Assembly (NCBI GenBank): GCA_003504035.1
Contig: DOBW01000132.1
Location: 1-15,296 of the forward strand
DNA length: 15,296 nucleotides
From: Rhodospirillaceae bacterium
Lineage (GTDB): Bacteria; Pseudomonadota; Alphaproteobacteria; UBA9219
Reading direction: 5' to 3'
Shown here: piece by piece, positions 1 to 7,772 of the stretch
Layout: each line of letters opens with the position of its first letter
How positions within the stretch are numbered: position 1 is the stretch's first letter
Notes under the pieces: model-generated
Told to the model about the DNA's origin: nothing
Seen by the model: the letters and a program-made list of their open reading frames with translations, nothing else
Databases searched by the model: none
Position numbers and translations under genes: made by a program

Positions 1-1
1 C

Positions 2-784
2 ACAGGCAGAGATGCACTGAAAAAGCACCTTCCTTTTCTTAAGGAAAAGCTGTCCCCTGACGTTGTTATCGTCAATGGCGAAAACGCCGCAGCAGGTCAT
101 GGCATCACGCTCAAATTGGCTCAAGAAATTCTAGGTTGGGGCATAGATTGCCTGACAACAGGCAACCACGCTTGGCGACAAAGAGAGCTTCTCTCTACGA
201 TAGATCAAGAACCCCGCCTCCTTCGCCCTCTTAATTTTCCTGAAGGAACACCGGGAAAAGGGTTCTTTCTGCACACATTACAAGATGGCCGCACCCTTTT
301 AATTGTTAATCTTATGACTACTGTTTTTATGGACCTTGTTTTGGATAATCCTTTTCCTGCCATAGATAGGTTTTTGGAATCTTATTCTCTTGGCTCAAAC
401 ATTGACGCTGTTTTTATTGATTTCCACGGCGAAGCCACCTCCGAGAAAATGGCGCTAGCCCAGTTTTTAGACGGAAGAATCTCAGCCCTGATTGGCACCC
501 ATACCCATGTTCCAACAGCCGATATGCAAGTCCTGCCCTGCGGCACAGCCTTTCAGGCCGACGCCGGTATGTGCGGTGATTTCGATAGCGTTCTTGGCAT
601 GTCAAAAGAGGCTGCTATTTGGCGCTTTACCAAAAAAACTCCCGGCCCTCGGCTCGAACCAACCCAAGGTGAGGCCACGCTTTGCGGGTCCTTCATTGTT
701 ACAAATGATCAAACGGGCTTGGCTGAGAGTATTGAGGCTGTGCGTCTCGGTGGACGGCTTCAGCCAACGCTACCCACCTCTTGA
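2..784 (+). CDS. ymdB: YmdB-family metallophosphoesterase, 5' end cut off by window
   Basis: Partial gene; the reading frame is open from base 2 and gives 260 residues before TGA. Family members are about 265-275 residues and start with a GD-V-GR motif; here the frame opens at TGRDAL, so only about a dozen residues are missing. Visible metal-site motifs, in order: VNGEN (about residues 24-28), TTGNHAW (about 52-58), DFHGEATSEK and GTHTHVPTAD. These match the di-metal calcineurin-like phosphoesterases typified by B. subtilis YmdB, a cytosolic 2',3'-cyclic-nucleotide phosphodiesterase. RPLNFPEGTPGKG and GMCGDFDSVLG are further family landmarks. One oddity: the usual NL-GR-FM segment reads NLMTTVFMD, so the GR pair is replaced. 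The first internal start (TTG at 116) cannot be the real one, because conserved GEN lies upstream of it. The 3' end overlaps asnB by 15 bases, tail to tail. Family call is firm; the physiological role is inferred. Confidence 0.93.
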   Translation, partial: TGRDALKKHLPFLKEKLSPDVVIVNGENAAAGHGITLKLAQEILGWGIDCLTTGNHAWRQRELLSTIDQEPRLLRPLNFPEGTPGKGFFLHTLQDGRTLLIVNLMTTVFMDLVLDNPFPAIDRFLESYSLGSNIDAVFIDFHGEATSEKMALAQFLDGRISALIGTHTHVPTADMQVLPCGTAFQADAGMCGDFDSVLGMSKEAAIWRFTKKTPGPRLEPTQGEATLCGSFIVTNDQTGLAESIEAVRLGGRLQPTLPTS

Positions 785-2722
785 TCCATTCCACGCCTGA
801 AACATCAAAACATCCCAAAGAAGATAGGCTTGGTTGCTGTTCCCCGAGAGATGCTCTTGCCACACGCTACAAACCATTTCGGTATCAAAAAGGCCTTCTT
901 CTTTCAAGCGCTTGGATTCTAAAAGAGACTCGGCCCAATCCCGCAAAGGCCCACGCAACCAGCTATCAAGAGGAACGCCAAAGCCAATTTTGGGCCGTTC
1001 AATAAGCTCGCGCGGCACATGGCGATAAAGGATTTGGCGCAAAGGCCCTTTCGAGAGACCTTCGTGGCACAAAAGCCCAAGTGGTAAGCTCCACGCAAAA
1101 GAAACAAGGCGATGATCCAACAAAGGTACCCGCGATTCTAGCCCTACGGCCATAGAGGCGCGATCAACTTTAGTCAAAATATCATCCGGCAAATAAGTCA
1201 GCTGATCCATCAGCATCATTTTTTGCACAAAAGTTGGCGTCTTCGGCAAATCACGAAGCCCCGTCAAAAGCGTCGGTGATTCTTCCCCGCCAAGCACAAG
1301 AGCGGAGGGCGTTTTCCAATGCGAAGTCAGGCTGCGATAAAAGGTTTCCTCGTCCGGCAAGCTTAAAATGCTCGCCAATTTATGAAGCTTGTCTCCAGCA
1401 TTTTTATGACGGTAGCGTGCCGGTAAAAGCGAAGAAGGAAGCGCAAGGGCTTGATCCCATCTCTTTGGTGACAAAGCACAGATCGCGCGAGCCGCCACGC
1501 CACGCAAACCTTGCGGCAACAAGGAAAGCTTTTTCCACAAACCACCCGCTAGCGCATAACGCGCATAGCCTGAAAAAAGCTCATCGCCGCCATCGCCCGA
1601 AAGCGACACAGTGACATGCTCGCGCGCTAGTTTTGAAACGAGAAAAGTTGGAATTTGTGATGAATCCGAAAAAGGCTCACTATAAAGCGTTGGCAAAAGC
1701 GGAACGACATCACGCGCTTGCTTTGCGCTGACAATCATCTCTGTATGTTGTGTGCCAAGATGGCGCGCAACTTTGTTAGCATAGCCAGCTTCGTTATAGC
1801 CCTCTTCTTCAAAACCAATAGAAAAAGTTCTCACAGGTTGCGATCTCATGGATTGCATAACCGCAACAATGGTTGAGGAATCTACACCTCCAGAAAGAAA
1901 ACATCCCAGCGGCACATCGGCCACCATCTGGCCTGCAAGCGATTGGCGCAATAAACGATCAAGCTCATCGGAGGCCTCTTGAGCTCCTCCCGTAAATGGC
2001 TCGGAAAAACCCTGTGATGCAACTTGTGTTAAATCCCAATAGCAAACAATCTTTGGTTCTTCTTGTCCTTCGTGCAAAATTAAGAGATGTCCGCCCAATA
2101 GTTTTTTGATCCCGACATAAACAGAATGGGGTGCTGGCACCGCATTATAGCGCATCAAAAGCGCAAGGGCCCCTTTGTCAATTTCGCCGCGCCAATCAGG
2201 AAACGTCTGAAACGCCCCCACCTCTGAAGCAAAAAGAAAAGCCTTTCCCTGCCACCCATAATAAAGCGGCTTTTCCCCCATGCGATCACGCGCCAGCGTT
2301 AAAGCCTTTTCTTTGGCATCCCAAAGAGCAAAAGCAAACATGCCAACTGAGCGCGCTAGCGTTTTTTGAACGCCCCAACACGCAAAAGCCGCTAATAAAA
2401 CTTCTGTATCAGAATGACCTCGCCACGAAGAATAAAGCCCCGCTTCTTCAAGCTCTCTTCTTATCTCATTATGATTATAAATCTCGCCATTAAAAACGAT
2501 GGTGAAGCGTCCGCAAGCAGAATGCATGGGCTGATGACCGGCAGGAGAAAGATCAACAATGGAAAGTCTTCGGTGTCCCAGCGCTATACCTGCCGCCTCA
2601 TCACACCAATACCCCGCATCATCAGGTCCGCGATGAGAAAGTGCATCAGTCATGGTGCGCAACCGCTCACCTGCGTTGGCGTTTAATCCTCCGCGTTCAA
2701 CAAAACCGGCTAGACCGCACAT
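770..2722 (-). CDS. asnB: Asparagine synthetase B, glutamine-hydrolysing
   Basis: A 650-residue cytosolic enzyme that makes asparagine from aspartate, glutamine and ATP. It begins MCGLAGF, so Cys2 becomes the N-terminal nucleophile of the glutaminase domain (about 1-210), with SHRGPDD (29-35), GHRRLSIVDLS (49-59), FNGEIYNH (77-84) and GHSDTE (102-107). The synthetase domain has the PP-loop SGGVDSS (277-283) and SGDGGDELFSGY (375-386), followed by the helical C-terminal part with DDILTKVDRASM and ESRVPLLDH. All key residues appear intact. The length, above that of E. coli AsnB (about 554), fits the longer AsnB type often found with polysaccharide loci, where related enzymes may amidate sugars or peptides; nothing nearby supports that here. 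The ATG gives Cys at position 2 and so fixes the start. It lies 21 bases downstream of corA on the same strand and is probably cotranscribed. The 3' end overlaps ymdB by 15 bases. Confidence 0.95.
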   Translation of the reverse strand: MCGLAGFVERGGLNANAGERLRTMTDALSHRGPDDAGYWCDEAAGIALGHRRLSIVDLSPAGHQPMHSACGRFTIVFNGEIYNHNEIRRELEEAGLYSSWRGHSDTEVLLAAFACWGVQKTLARSVGMFAFALWDAKEKALTLARDRMGEKPLYYGWQGKAFLFASEVGAFQTFPDWRGEIDKGALALLMRYNAVPAPHSVYVGIKKLLGGHLLILHEGQEEPKIVCYWDLTQVASQGFSEPFTGGAQEASDELDRLLRQSLAGQMVADVPLGCFLSGGVDSSTIVAVMQSMRSQPVRTFSIGFEEEGYNEAGYANKVARHLGTQHTEMIVSAKQARDVVPLLPTLYSEPFSDSSQIPTFLVSKLAREHVTVSLSGDGGDELFSGYARYALAGGLWKKLSLLPQGLRGVAARAICALSPKRWDQALALPSSLLPARYRHKNAGDKLHKLASILSLPDEETFYRSLTSHWKTPSALVLGGEESPTLLTGLRDLPKTPTFVQKMMLMDQLTYLPDDILTKVDRASMAVGLESRVPLLDHRLVSFAWSLPLGLLCHEGLSKGPLRQILYRHVPRELIERPKIGFGVPLDSWLRGPLRDWAESLLESKRLKEEGLFDTEMVCSVWQEHLSGNSNQAYLLWDVLMFQAWNGSRGG

Positions 2723-2743
2723 GTCATACGTTCTCTCGTAGAA

Positions 2744-3721
2744 TTAAAGCCATTTTTTCCGGCGGAACCACCAAAAAGGAATAACGGCTGAGATAAACAT
2801 CAAGAAAAGAGCAAAAGGATAACCCCATCCGAATTGAAGCTCCGGCATAAACTTGAAGTTCATGCCATAGATGCTGGCCACCAAGGTTGGCGGCATAACA
2901 ATTACGGCCGCAACGGAGAAGATTTTGATGATGTTGTTTTGCTCAATGTTGACCAAGCTCATTGTCGCATCAAGAAGAAAGCTTACTTTGCTGGAAAGAA
3001 AAGAAGCATGCTCATCGATAGATTTGGCATCACGCATCAATGTCTTCACACGAGCTAACTCCGATTCATTAATATCCGAATGCGCCGTCAAGAAAAGCAA
3101 AAGGCGTGAAAGGTTCAACAAACTTTCCTTAGCCTTTGCTCCTAATGTTCCAACACGACCAATCCGGCGCAGCGCATCTCTGTGATCTGTTAACCTGGGT
3201 GCTGCGGCATCTTCAGCGCGGAAAGTTTCACGCGAAAAGGCGTCCAAAGAAGCCATGGAAGCTTCAAGAATATCAGCAAGGCGATCTGTGATTTGTTCCA
3301 GCAAAGCCAAGAGAACATGTTCGCCTGTATGGGCTAGCGCTGGAGAACGTTGCAAGCGCTGTGTAAAAAGAACAAATGGCGCGGGATCTGCATAACGCAA
3401 CGTCACTAGCCGGTCATTTGCCAAAACAAAGGTCACAGCGGTTGTTTCAGGTTCATCGCTTGTTGATTTGTGAATAACGGGCAACGTCATAACAAGCGCT
3501 TGATCCTCGACATAAAGACGTGATGACGCCTCAATCTCGGACATTTCGGCACGCGAAGGCACCTTGATGCCTAAAATGCGTTCAACCGCACTTTCTTCAT
3601 CAATTGTAGGATTTATTAAATCAATCCAAAAGGTTCCCTCCGGCGTAGGCGCCATGGGGTCGATGGCATCAAAAGGTATTTTGACGCACGTCTTTTGTTT
3701 CCAACAATAAAGAGTGAGCAT
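2744..3721 (-). CDS. corA: CorA-family magnesium/divalent cation transporter
   Basis: A 325-residue inner-membrane channel-forming protein for Mg2+ (or Co2+/Ni2+), a pentamer in characterised relatives. The signature YGMN (GMN at 286-288) sits at the end of the first of two C-terminal hydrophobic segments (about 266-285 and 300-319), followed by the basic tail RRKKWL. The N-terminal 260 residues are the soluble cytosolic funnel, with a long helical region rich in charged residues. Length matches the family. The ATG at 3721 has a GGAG 7 bases upstream. asnB follows 21 bases after the stop. No strong promoter is obvious in the 139 bases up to the terminator of the upstream gene. CorA and ZntB are separated by subtle features, so the ion specificity is not certain. 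Confidence 0.93.
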   Translation of the reverse strand: MLTLYCWKQKTCVKIPFDAIDPMAPTPEGTFWIDLINPTIDEESAVERILGIKVPSRAEMSEIEASSRLYVEDQALVMTLPVIHKSTSDEPETTAVTFVLANDRLVTLRYADPAPFVLFTQRLQRSPALAHTGEHVLLALLEQITDRLADILEASMASLDAFSRETFRAEDAAAPRLTDHRDALRRIGRVGTLGAKAKESLLNLSRLLLFLTAHSDINESELARVKTLMRDAKSIDEHASFLSSKVSFLLDATMSLVNIEQNNIIKIFSVAAVIVMPPTLVASIYGMNFKFMPELQFGWGYPFALFLMFISAVIPFWWFRRKKWL

Positions 3722-3854
3722 ATCTTCGCTCCATCAAAAAGCGTGGTCTATAAAAGAAAAAAAGAAAGTAACCACAAAAGTTCATGAGACCGATTTATGC
3801 CACAAATGGCTTGAAAGCAAGTATTTTGGCAAGTTTAACCCTAAAACAAGGCAC

Positions 3855-3888
3855 AAAAACCCCCTCTAGCAAAATGCCGGAGGGGGGG
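3855..3888 (-). terminator. Rho-independent terminator of the pentapeptide gene
   Basis: On the minus strand, 12 bases after the stop codon at 3901, a G/C-rich stem (plus-strand CCCCCTC at 3860-3866 pairing with GAGGGGG at 3880-3886) is followed by TTTTT (plus-strand A-run 3855-3859). A further GC/GC pair may extend the stem beyond a two-base mismatch. It separates the pentapeptide gene from corA, so corA-asnB needs its own promoter or read-through. Confidence 0.85.
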
Positions 3889-3900
3889 CTTGAAAAGGCT

Positions 3901-4584
3901 CTATGCCGCTAAAACAGGGAAAGCGTGGCGTCTTTTCTGCGGGGCTGGAGCCGAAGGAGCCATAGCGGCAGCTGCTTGAGCTTCCTTCAATTCACGATAA
4001 GGATCCAAGGCCCGTACTTTACCGCCTTTAGGTCTTGGTGCATAACCAACATGAGCAACGCCATCCGCCCGCAAGAGATTTTCTGTTCCTTTAACGCCCT
4101 CCCAAGCCGAATGACCAACATAGGCAACACCGTTCATGCCTTCAACATTAGAGCCATTAGCGTTTGTGTTTTTAAAGGATGTACTGCCTGTTGAAGCATA
4201 AGCCATATCGGCATTTTCCATATTATGCGGCATACGCGTACCATGAAGCTTTGCGCCGCGCATCCGTATGCCACGCAGGTTCATACCGCTAAAATCCTGC
4301 CCCGACAGATCGGCGCCATTCCATGTGATCTCACGGATGACATCAGGACCCAATTTATTCAGCTTGATGCCACGTGCATCAACGCGCGACATATCAAGGT
4401 CCTTAAACATTTTAGGATTAGGTTTAGGTGCATTTGGCGCTTCATAAATCTCGACCAAAGCCTTAAGCTTGTCCCGCTTTGACATCTTGGCTTGAAGAAC
4501 CTCTTTTGGATCTTTCGGCTTATCCTCTTTCAAGGACTTATACCGATCCAAGGTCAGGGGAAGTTTTCTTTTCAATAAACGCAT
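3901..4584 (-). CDS. Pentapeptide-repeat-like protein of unknown function
   Basis: A 227-residue protein I cannot assign to a named family. It has no signal peptide or membrane segment. Residues 1-60 are very basic and hydrophilic (MRLLKRK; KEDKPKDPKE). Residues 91-120 read as consecutive pentads in one register (ADLSG QDFSG MNLRG IRMRG AKLHG), with Leu, Phe or Met at each centre, the pattern that builds a right-handed quadrilateral beta-helix; degenerate pentads continue to about 150. Residues 152-185 hold a different repeat, GVAYVGHSA (152-160) and GVAHVGYAP (175-183). The tail is Ala/Pro-rich and ends basic then hydrophobic (QKRRHAFPVLAA). Six clear pentads make only about one and a half coils, far shorter than Qnr or MfpA, so gyrase protection should not be assumed. 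The ATG at 4584 is preceded by GAGG 11 bases upstream. It stands alone between lppC and a strong terminator. It is probably real, given its repeats, good codon content and flanking signals. Confidence 0.8.
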   Translation of the reverse strand: MRLLKRKLPLTLDRYKSLKEDKPKDPKEVLQAKMSKRDKLKALVEIYEAPNAPKPNPKMFKDLDMSRVDARGIKLNKLGPDVIREITWNGADLSGQDFSGMNLRGIRMRGAKLHGTRMPHNMENADMAYASTGSTSFKNTNANGSNVEGMNGVAYVGHSAWEGVKGTENLLRADGVAHVGYAPRPKGGKVRALDPYRELKEAQAAAAMAPSAPAPQKRRHAFPVLAA

Positions 4585-4666
4585 AAAATAGGGTTCCTCT
4601 TTCTATGTGACCAGAATAGAGGTTTTCCTTTAACGCTTCATGAATTTTTCGAACTAAGTTACTGAA

Positions 4667-4695
4667 ACTATTGAAAAAAATAAAATTTAAGACAA
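4667..4695 (-). promoter_or_regulatory. Possible sigma70-type promoter for the pentapeptide gene
   Basis: On the minus strand TTGTCT (plus-strand 4690-4695) and AATAGT (plus-strand 4667-4672) are separated by 17 bases in an AT-rich stretch. Each hexamer matches four of six consensus positions. It would give a leader of about 75 bases. AT-rich DNA produces such matches by chance, so this is only a candidate. Confidence 0.25.
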
Positions 4696-4779
4696 ATTGT
4701 ATCTATCTGTTACGCACCCGAAAAGACTTCTTTTTCAACCAATTACGGTGAAACTATTTTGTCTTGGTAAATGAAAGGT

Positions 4780-6039
4780 TTATGGGTTTGTAAAACTCGT
4801 TGGTGCGGGATCTATAATTTTATTACCAAAAGACGTGTTTTCACTGACCGCCAAGGCACGCTCGACCTGCCCTTTTGCTTTCAGCCGAAAAACCCCATCA
4901 AGACCAGCAAAGCCTGTTTTGTTAGACAAAGAATCCCGATCAAAGCCGCGTCCTGATTTTGCCAAAACCGCTGCTAGGGCCGTAGCATCATAAGCCAACG
5001 TCGCAAGACGTGGCGGAATCTCGCCATAGGTTTCCTGATAGGCATTGATAAAACGCCCACGCGCCTGAGTTTCGGCTGTAGCAAACCATCCGCCAATAAG
5101 AAAAGGCAGTCCTTCGGTTAAATAATCTTCATCCCAAAGCCCCGTGCCCAAAAGCTTGATCTTCTCTTTGTCGAATCCTGCTTTTTCAAGCTGCTGTGCT
5201 ATACGGCGAAGATCTTGTCCGCCAAAAGGCAAAAACAAAGCCTCGATTGACTCTTTTTTCGTTGCCAAAAAAGCGAGGTTATCGACTTTTTCAATGGCGA
5301 CCAGCTCGGCTCCCTGCTCTTTAACAACGCGCTCAAAAGCTTTGGTAACAAGGCGGCCATAAGCGTTCGCAGGAACCAGTGCTGCAAATTTATGCAAGCC
5401 TTGCGCGGTAGCATAAGCAACAACGCGCTCAACCTGCGGGGCCGGAGCAAACCCCATGACATAAGCACCCTCTTCAGCTAAAGAAACGTCCGTTGAAAGA
5501 GCGAGCATATTTAAAGAAGCCTCATGAACAACAGGACGGACAGTCGCAACAGCCGAAGCAAAAAGAGGCCCTATGATAAATTGAGCACCCGAAGCAATGG
5601 CTTCTTTTGTAGCGCGCATGGCTTGCACAGCATTCACACCAGTATCACGCGGCATAAGATCAAAGCCTTGCGCCGAAATATCAAACACCGCTAATTGCGC
5701 TGCATTAACCATCGCTTGCCCTAAAGTCGCGCCCTTGCCCGTAAGCGGAACTAAAAGAGCAACCTTTGTTCTTCTCACAACAGGAGCTCTCTTAATGACA
5801 AGTGGCGGCTGGGGGCTTTGTCGAGAAGAATAGGCGGGCGAAGTCATCGTAAAAGACGTCTTCTGCGCAGCTCCAAACGCGCTTTCCGTGCTCTGCGGTG
5901 CAAACTTGTTTATATTGGAAACCGTAATATGGCTCTGTTCGTGCGGAGCTATGCCGTGTAAGCTAGCCTCTGCACAGCTTGCTAAAAAAAGGAAGACAAC
6001 CAAACAAAATGGTCCGAACAGACGAAAAAAAGAAAACAT
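4780..6039 (-). CDS. LppC/LpoA-like lipoprotein with periplasmic-binding-protein fold
   Basis: A predicted lipoprotein of 419 residues from the ATG at 6039. The N-terminus MFSFFRLF is followed by a hydrophobic stretch and lipobox LASC, with Cys22 as the lipidation site. A linker rich in Ser, Gln and Pro leads to a type-I periplasmic-binding-like domain from about residue 90 (KVALLVPLTGKGATLGQAM; FIIGPLFASAVATVRP; GRFINAYQETYGEIP). This matches the LppC family (YraM/LpoA), whose E. coli member activates the peptidoglycan synthase PBP1A from the outer membrane. The E. coli protein has a long N-terminal helical-repeat domain that is absent here, as in other short alphaproteobacterial forms. A start at 6057 adds six residues, but 6039 has AAAGG six bases upstream and gives a cleaner signal peptide. 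The gene is divergent from rsmI, the arrangement also seen in E. coli. PBP activation here is inferred. Confidence 0.88.
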   Translation of the reverse strand: MFSFFRLFGPFCLVVFLFLASCAEASLHGIAPHEQSHITVSNINKFAPQSTESAFGAAQKTSFTMTSPAYSSRQSPQPPLVIKRAPVVRRTKVALLVPLTGKGATLGQAMVNAAQLAVFDISAQGFDLMPRDTGVNAVQAMRATKEAIASGAQFIIGPLFASAVATVRPVVHEASLNMLALSTDVSLAEEGAYVMGFAPAPQVERVVAYATAQGLHKFAALVPANAYGRLVTKAFERVVKEQGAELVAIEKVDNLAFLATKKESIEALFLPFGGQDLRRIAQQLEKAGFDKEKIKLLGTGLWDEDYLTEGLPFLIGGWFATAETQARGRFINAYQETYGEIPPRLATLAYDATALAAVLAKSGRGFDRDSLSNKTGFAGLDGVFRLKAKGQVERALAVSENTSFGNKIIDPAPTSFTNP

Positions 6040-6953
6040 GGCCAGCCTTTGCCTCATGGAGTTCGCGCTTGGGACACGCTATCGAAGAAGAGGCCTCAAG
6101 TAAACCTCTTGCGCTCGAATCCGGCCTTTACCTTGTTGCCACACCCATTGGAAATTTAGGGGATATAACGCTGCGCGCCCTTTGGGTTTTGAAGCAAGCC
6201 GATGTCATTTTATGTGAAGATACGCGCGTAAGTGGTAAATTACTGCAGCTCTATGGCATTGAGAAAAAACGCCTCATCTCTTGTCATGATCATAATGAAG
6301 CAGGGCGTACTAAAGATGTTTTGGCCCGTCTCCAAAAAGGGGAGGCGCTAGCTCTTGTCAGTGATGCAGGAACGCCCCTCCTTGCCGATCCGGGATATAA
6401 ACTTGTTCAAGCTTGTCACGAAAAAGGACACGCCGTTTTTGCTGTTCCGGGAGCCAGCGCTCTTCTCGCTGCCCTGACCAGCGCAGGCCTTCCAACAGAT
6501 CGTTTTCTTTTTGTCGGTTTTCTTCCCAACAAAAAAACGGCGCGGCGCAAAGAAATTGAGGCACTTCAAACAATCTATGAGACAACGCTTGTTTTTTATG
6601 AATCTCCCCAAAGACTTGCTGCCACACTCTCTGACATGAGCGCGCGTTTTGGCGCGTCACGTAAAGCCGTCATCGTCCGTGAACTCACCAAGCTTTATGA
6701 GGAAAAGCGAGAAGGCACATTGGAGGAGCTCGCTCTCCATTATGAAGAAGCCCCCGCGCCCAAAGGGGAGATCGTCATTCTTGTCGCCCCCGCGCCTCAA
6801 AGTGATGCCGTTCCTGAAAATTGGGAAGAAATGCTCCGCACAGCCCTTCAAACCATGAGCCTGCGCGATGCCGTAGAGACCTTAACCAAAGCGACAGGCC
6901 TTAAAAAGAGCCTTGTTTACCAAAAAGCCCTCTTTTTCTCGCAAGAAAATTGA
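6009..6953 (+). CDS. rsmI: 16S rRNA (cytidine-1402 2'-O)-methyltransferase RsmI
   Basis: A cytosolic SAM-dependent methyltransferase of the tetrapyrrole-methylase fold that adds the 2'-O-methyl group to C1402 in the ribosomal P-site. From this start it has 314 residues. Motifs: LYLVATPIGNLGDITLRAL (from about 40), CEDTR, HDHNE, ALVSDAGTP (115-123), VPGASALLAALTSAGLP, FYESPQR and VRELTK. The C-terminal helical part ends near KKSLVYQKAL, as in E. coli RsmI. The start is uncertain: ATG 6009 overlaps the lppC start region; TTG 6069 has GGAG seven bases upstream and would give 294 residues without overlap; TTG 5979 is less likely. The conserved domain begins well after all three. The TGA stop lies inside the rpsD promoter. 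Confidence 0.95.
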   Translation: MVRTDEKKKTWPAFASWSSRLGHAIEEEASSKPLALESGLYLVATPIGNLGDITLRALWVLKQADVILCEDTRVSGKLLQLYGIEKKRLISCHDHNEAGRTKDVLARLQKGEALALVSDAGTPLLADPGYKLVQACHEKGHAVFAVPGASALLAALTSAGLPTDRFLFVGFLPNKKTARRKEIEALQTIYETTLVFYESPQRLAATLSDMSARFGASRKAVIVRELTKLYEEKREGTLEELALHYEEAPAPKGEIVILVAPAPQSDAVPENWEEMLRTALQTMSLRDAVETLTKATGLKKSLVYQKALFFSQEN

Positions 6954-6979
6954 CTCTAGCACCCCCCAACCGCTATAAG
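6950..6979 (+). promoter_or_regulatory. Sigma70-type promoter for rpsD
   Basis: A -35 box TTGACT (6950-6955) and -10 box TATAAG (6974-6979) are separated by 18 bases; each matches five of six consensus positions. The -35 box includes the rsmI stop codon. Transcription would begin near 6986, giving an rpsD leader of about 105 bases. Confidence 0.7.
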
Positions 6980-6985
6980 CGCTTC

Positions 6986-7091
6986 ATTCCCGAGAACGCG
7001 GACCACTGAAAGCCTCCCCTGAGGCCGAGATGTTCCCGCCTTTTCCATGAGGGTCAAGGCCTATCGGGACCAAAATTATGAGAGAAAAATT
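6986..7091 (+). promoter_or_regulatory. rpsD 5' leader with possible hairpins
   Basis: About 105 untranslated bases are predicted between the promoter and the rpsD ATG. They contain a perfect hairpin GCCTC-CCCT-GAGGC (7012-7025) and two weaker pairings: GCCTT (7038-7042) with AAGGC (7056-7060), and GGTC (7052-7055) with GACC (7068-7071). The last two are mutually exclusive in part, which could allow alternative folds. S4 is known to repress its own mRNA in E. coli and B. subtilis, but I recognise neither of those motifs here; an autoregulatory role is inference. Confidence 0.3.
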
Positions 7092-7706
7092 ATGACAAAA
7101 CGCCTTGAGTCCAAACATAAAATTGACCGCCGTCTCGGTGTCAATCTTTGGGGTCGCCCCAAAAGCCCCCTCAATAATCGCGATTATCGCCCAGGCCAAC
7201 ATGGCCAGCGCCGCACAAAACCATCTGATTATGGCATTCAGCTTTTAGCAAAACAGCGCCTTCGTGGTTATTATGGCAATGTTGGCGAGCGTCAGTTCCG
7301 CCGTTACTACCAAGAAGCTATGCGCAAAAAAGGCGACAATGGCGAAAACATTGTTCAACTGCTTGAGCGCCGTTTGGACGCGGTTGTTTATCGCATGAAA
7401 TTTGTGCCAACTGTTTTTGCTGCACGCCAGATTGTTAGCCACGGACACATTCTTGTTAATGGCAAGAAGGTCAACATTTCATCCTATCGCGTTAAGGAAG
7501 GCGACGTTATCTCTCTTCGTGAGAAAGCGAAAAAAATACCTTGTGTTTTGATGGCCGCTGAACTTACCGAACGTGAAGTTCCTGATTATATGGAAGTCGA
7601 TCACAAGGAAATGAAAGGCACCTTTACGCGCATTCCTGCACTTGGTGATGTTCCTTATCCTGTACAGATGGAGCCCAATCTCGTTATCGAATATTATTCG
7701 CGTTAA
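7092..7706 (+). CDS. rpsD: Small ribosomal subunit protein uS4
   Basis: The 204-residue primary 16S rRNA-binding protein S4, which nucleates 30S assembly at the 5' domain. The N-terminal part has [20 protein letters not shown] and GQHGQRR and lacks a zinc-binding cysteine cluster, the usual alphaproteobacterial form. The S4 RNA-binding domain covers about 93-155 ([37 protein letters not shown]). The C-terminus [17 protein letters not shown] is a family hallmark. The ATG at 7092 gives the family length; an in-frame ATG at 7047 would add 15 residues not seen in S4. GAGAG lies about eight bases upstream. It is monocistronic, with its own promoter and tandem terminators. Confidence 0.98.
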   Translation: MTKRLESKHKIDRRLGVNLWGRPKSPLNNRDYRPGQHGQRRTKPSDYGIQLLAKQRLRGYYGNVGERQFRRYYQEAMRKKGDNGENIVQLLERRLDAVVYRMKFVPTVFAARQIVSHGHILVNGKKVNISSYRVKEGDVISLREKAKKIPCVLMAAELTEREVPDYMEVDHKEMKGTFTRIPALGDVPYPVQMEPNLVIEYYSR

Positions 7707-7720
7707 ACGACAAAGAAACA

Positions 7721-7754
7721 AAAAGGCGGGGGAGTATCCCCGCCTTTTGCTTTT
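7721..7754 (+). terminator. Strong Rho-independent terminator of rpsD
   Basis: A perfect 11-base-pair stem, AAAAGGCGGGG (7721-7731) with CCCCGCCTTTT (7738-7748), and a six-base loop. TTTT ends the stem and another T-run follows after GC. It starts 15 bases after the rpsD stop. Its A/T flanks make it nearly symmetrical, so it could also work on the minus strand. Confidence 0.93.
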
Positions 7755-7772
7755 TCGCTCGCTTCGCGGCGG

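Noticed and set aside
1234..2686. Open reading frames on the plus strand opposite asnB (for example 1234-1614, 2131-2493)
   Set aside because: They lie fully antisense to a well-supported gene, show no family motif and have skewed composition; they are frame shadows of asnB codon use.
770..2722. Lasso-peptide or polysaccharide-linked amidotransferase
   Set aside because: The glutaminase and synthetase halves are both intact and no precursor peptide, glycosyltransferase or export gene is nearby; ordinary AsnB is the simpler call.
3722..3850. corA promoter
   Set aside because: Several weak hexamer pairs exist in the AT-rich stretch, none with both good boxes and good spacing.
3901..4584. Qnr/MfpA-like gyrase-protection protein
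   Set aside because: Only about six good pentads, against the many consecutive repeats of Qnr and MfpA, and the flanking regions differ.
4720..4760. Inverted repeat TTTCAACC...GGTGAAA after lppC as a terminator
   Set aside because: The stem has a bulge and is AT-rich; on the minus strand it is followed by A-rich sequence, not a T-run.
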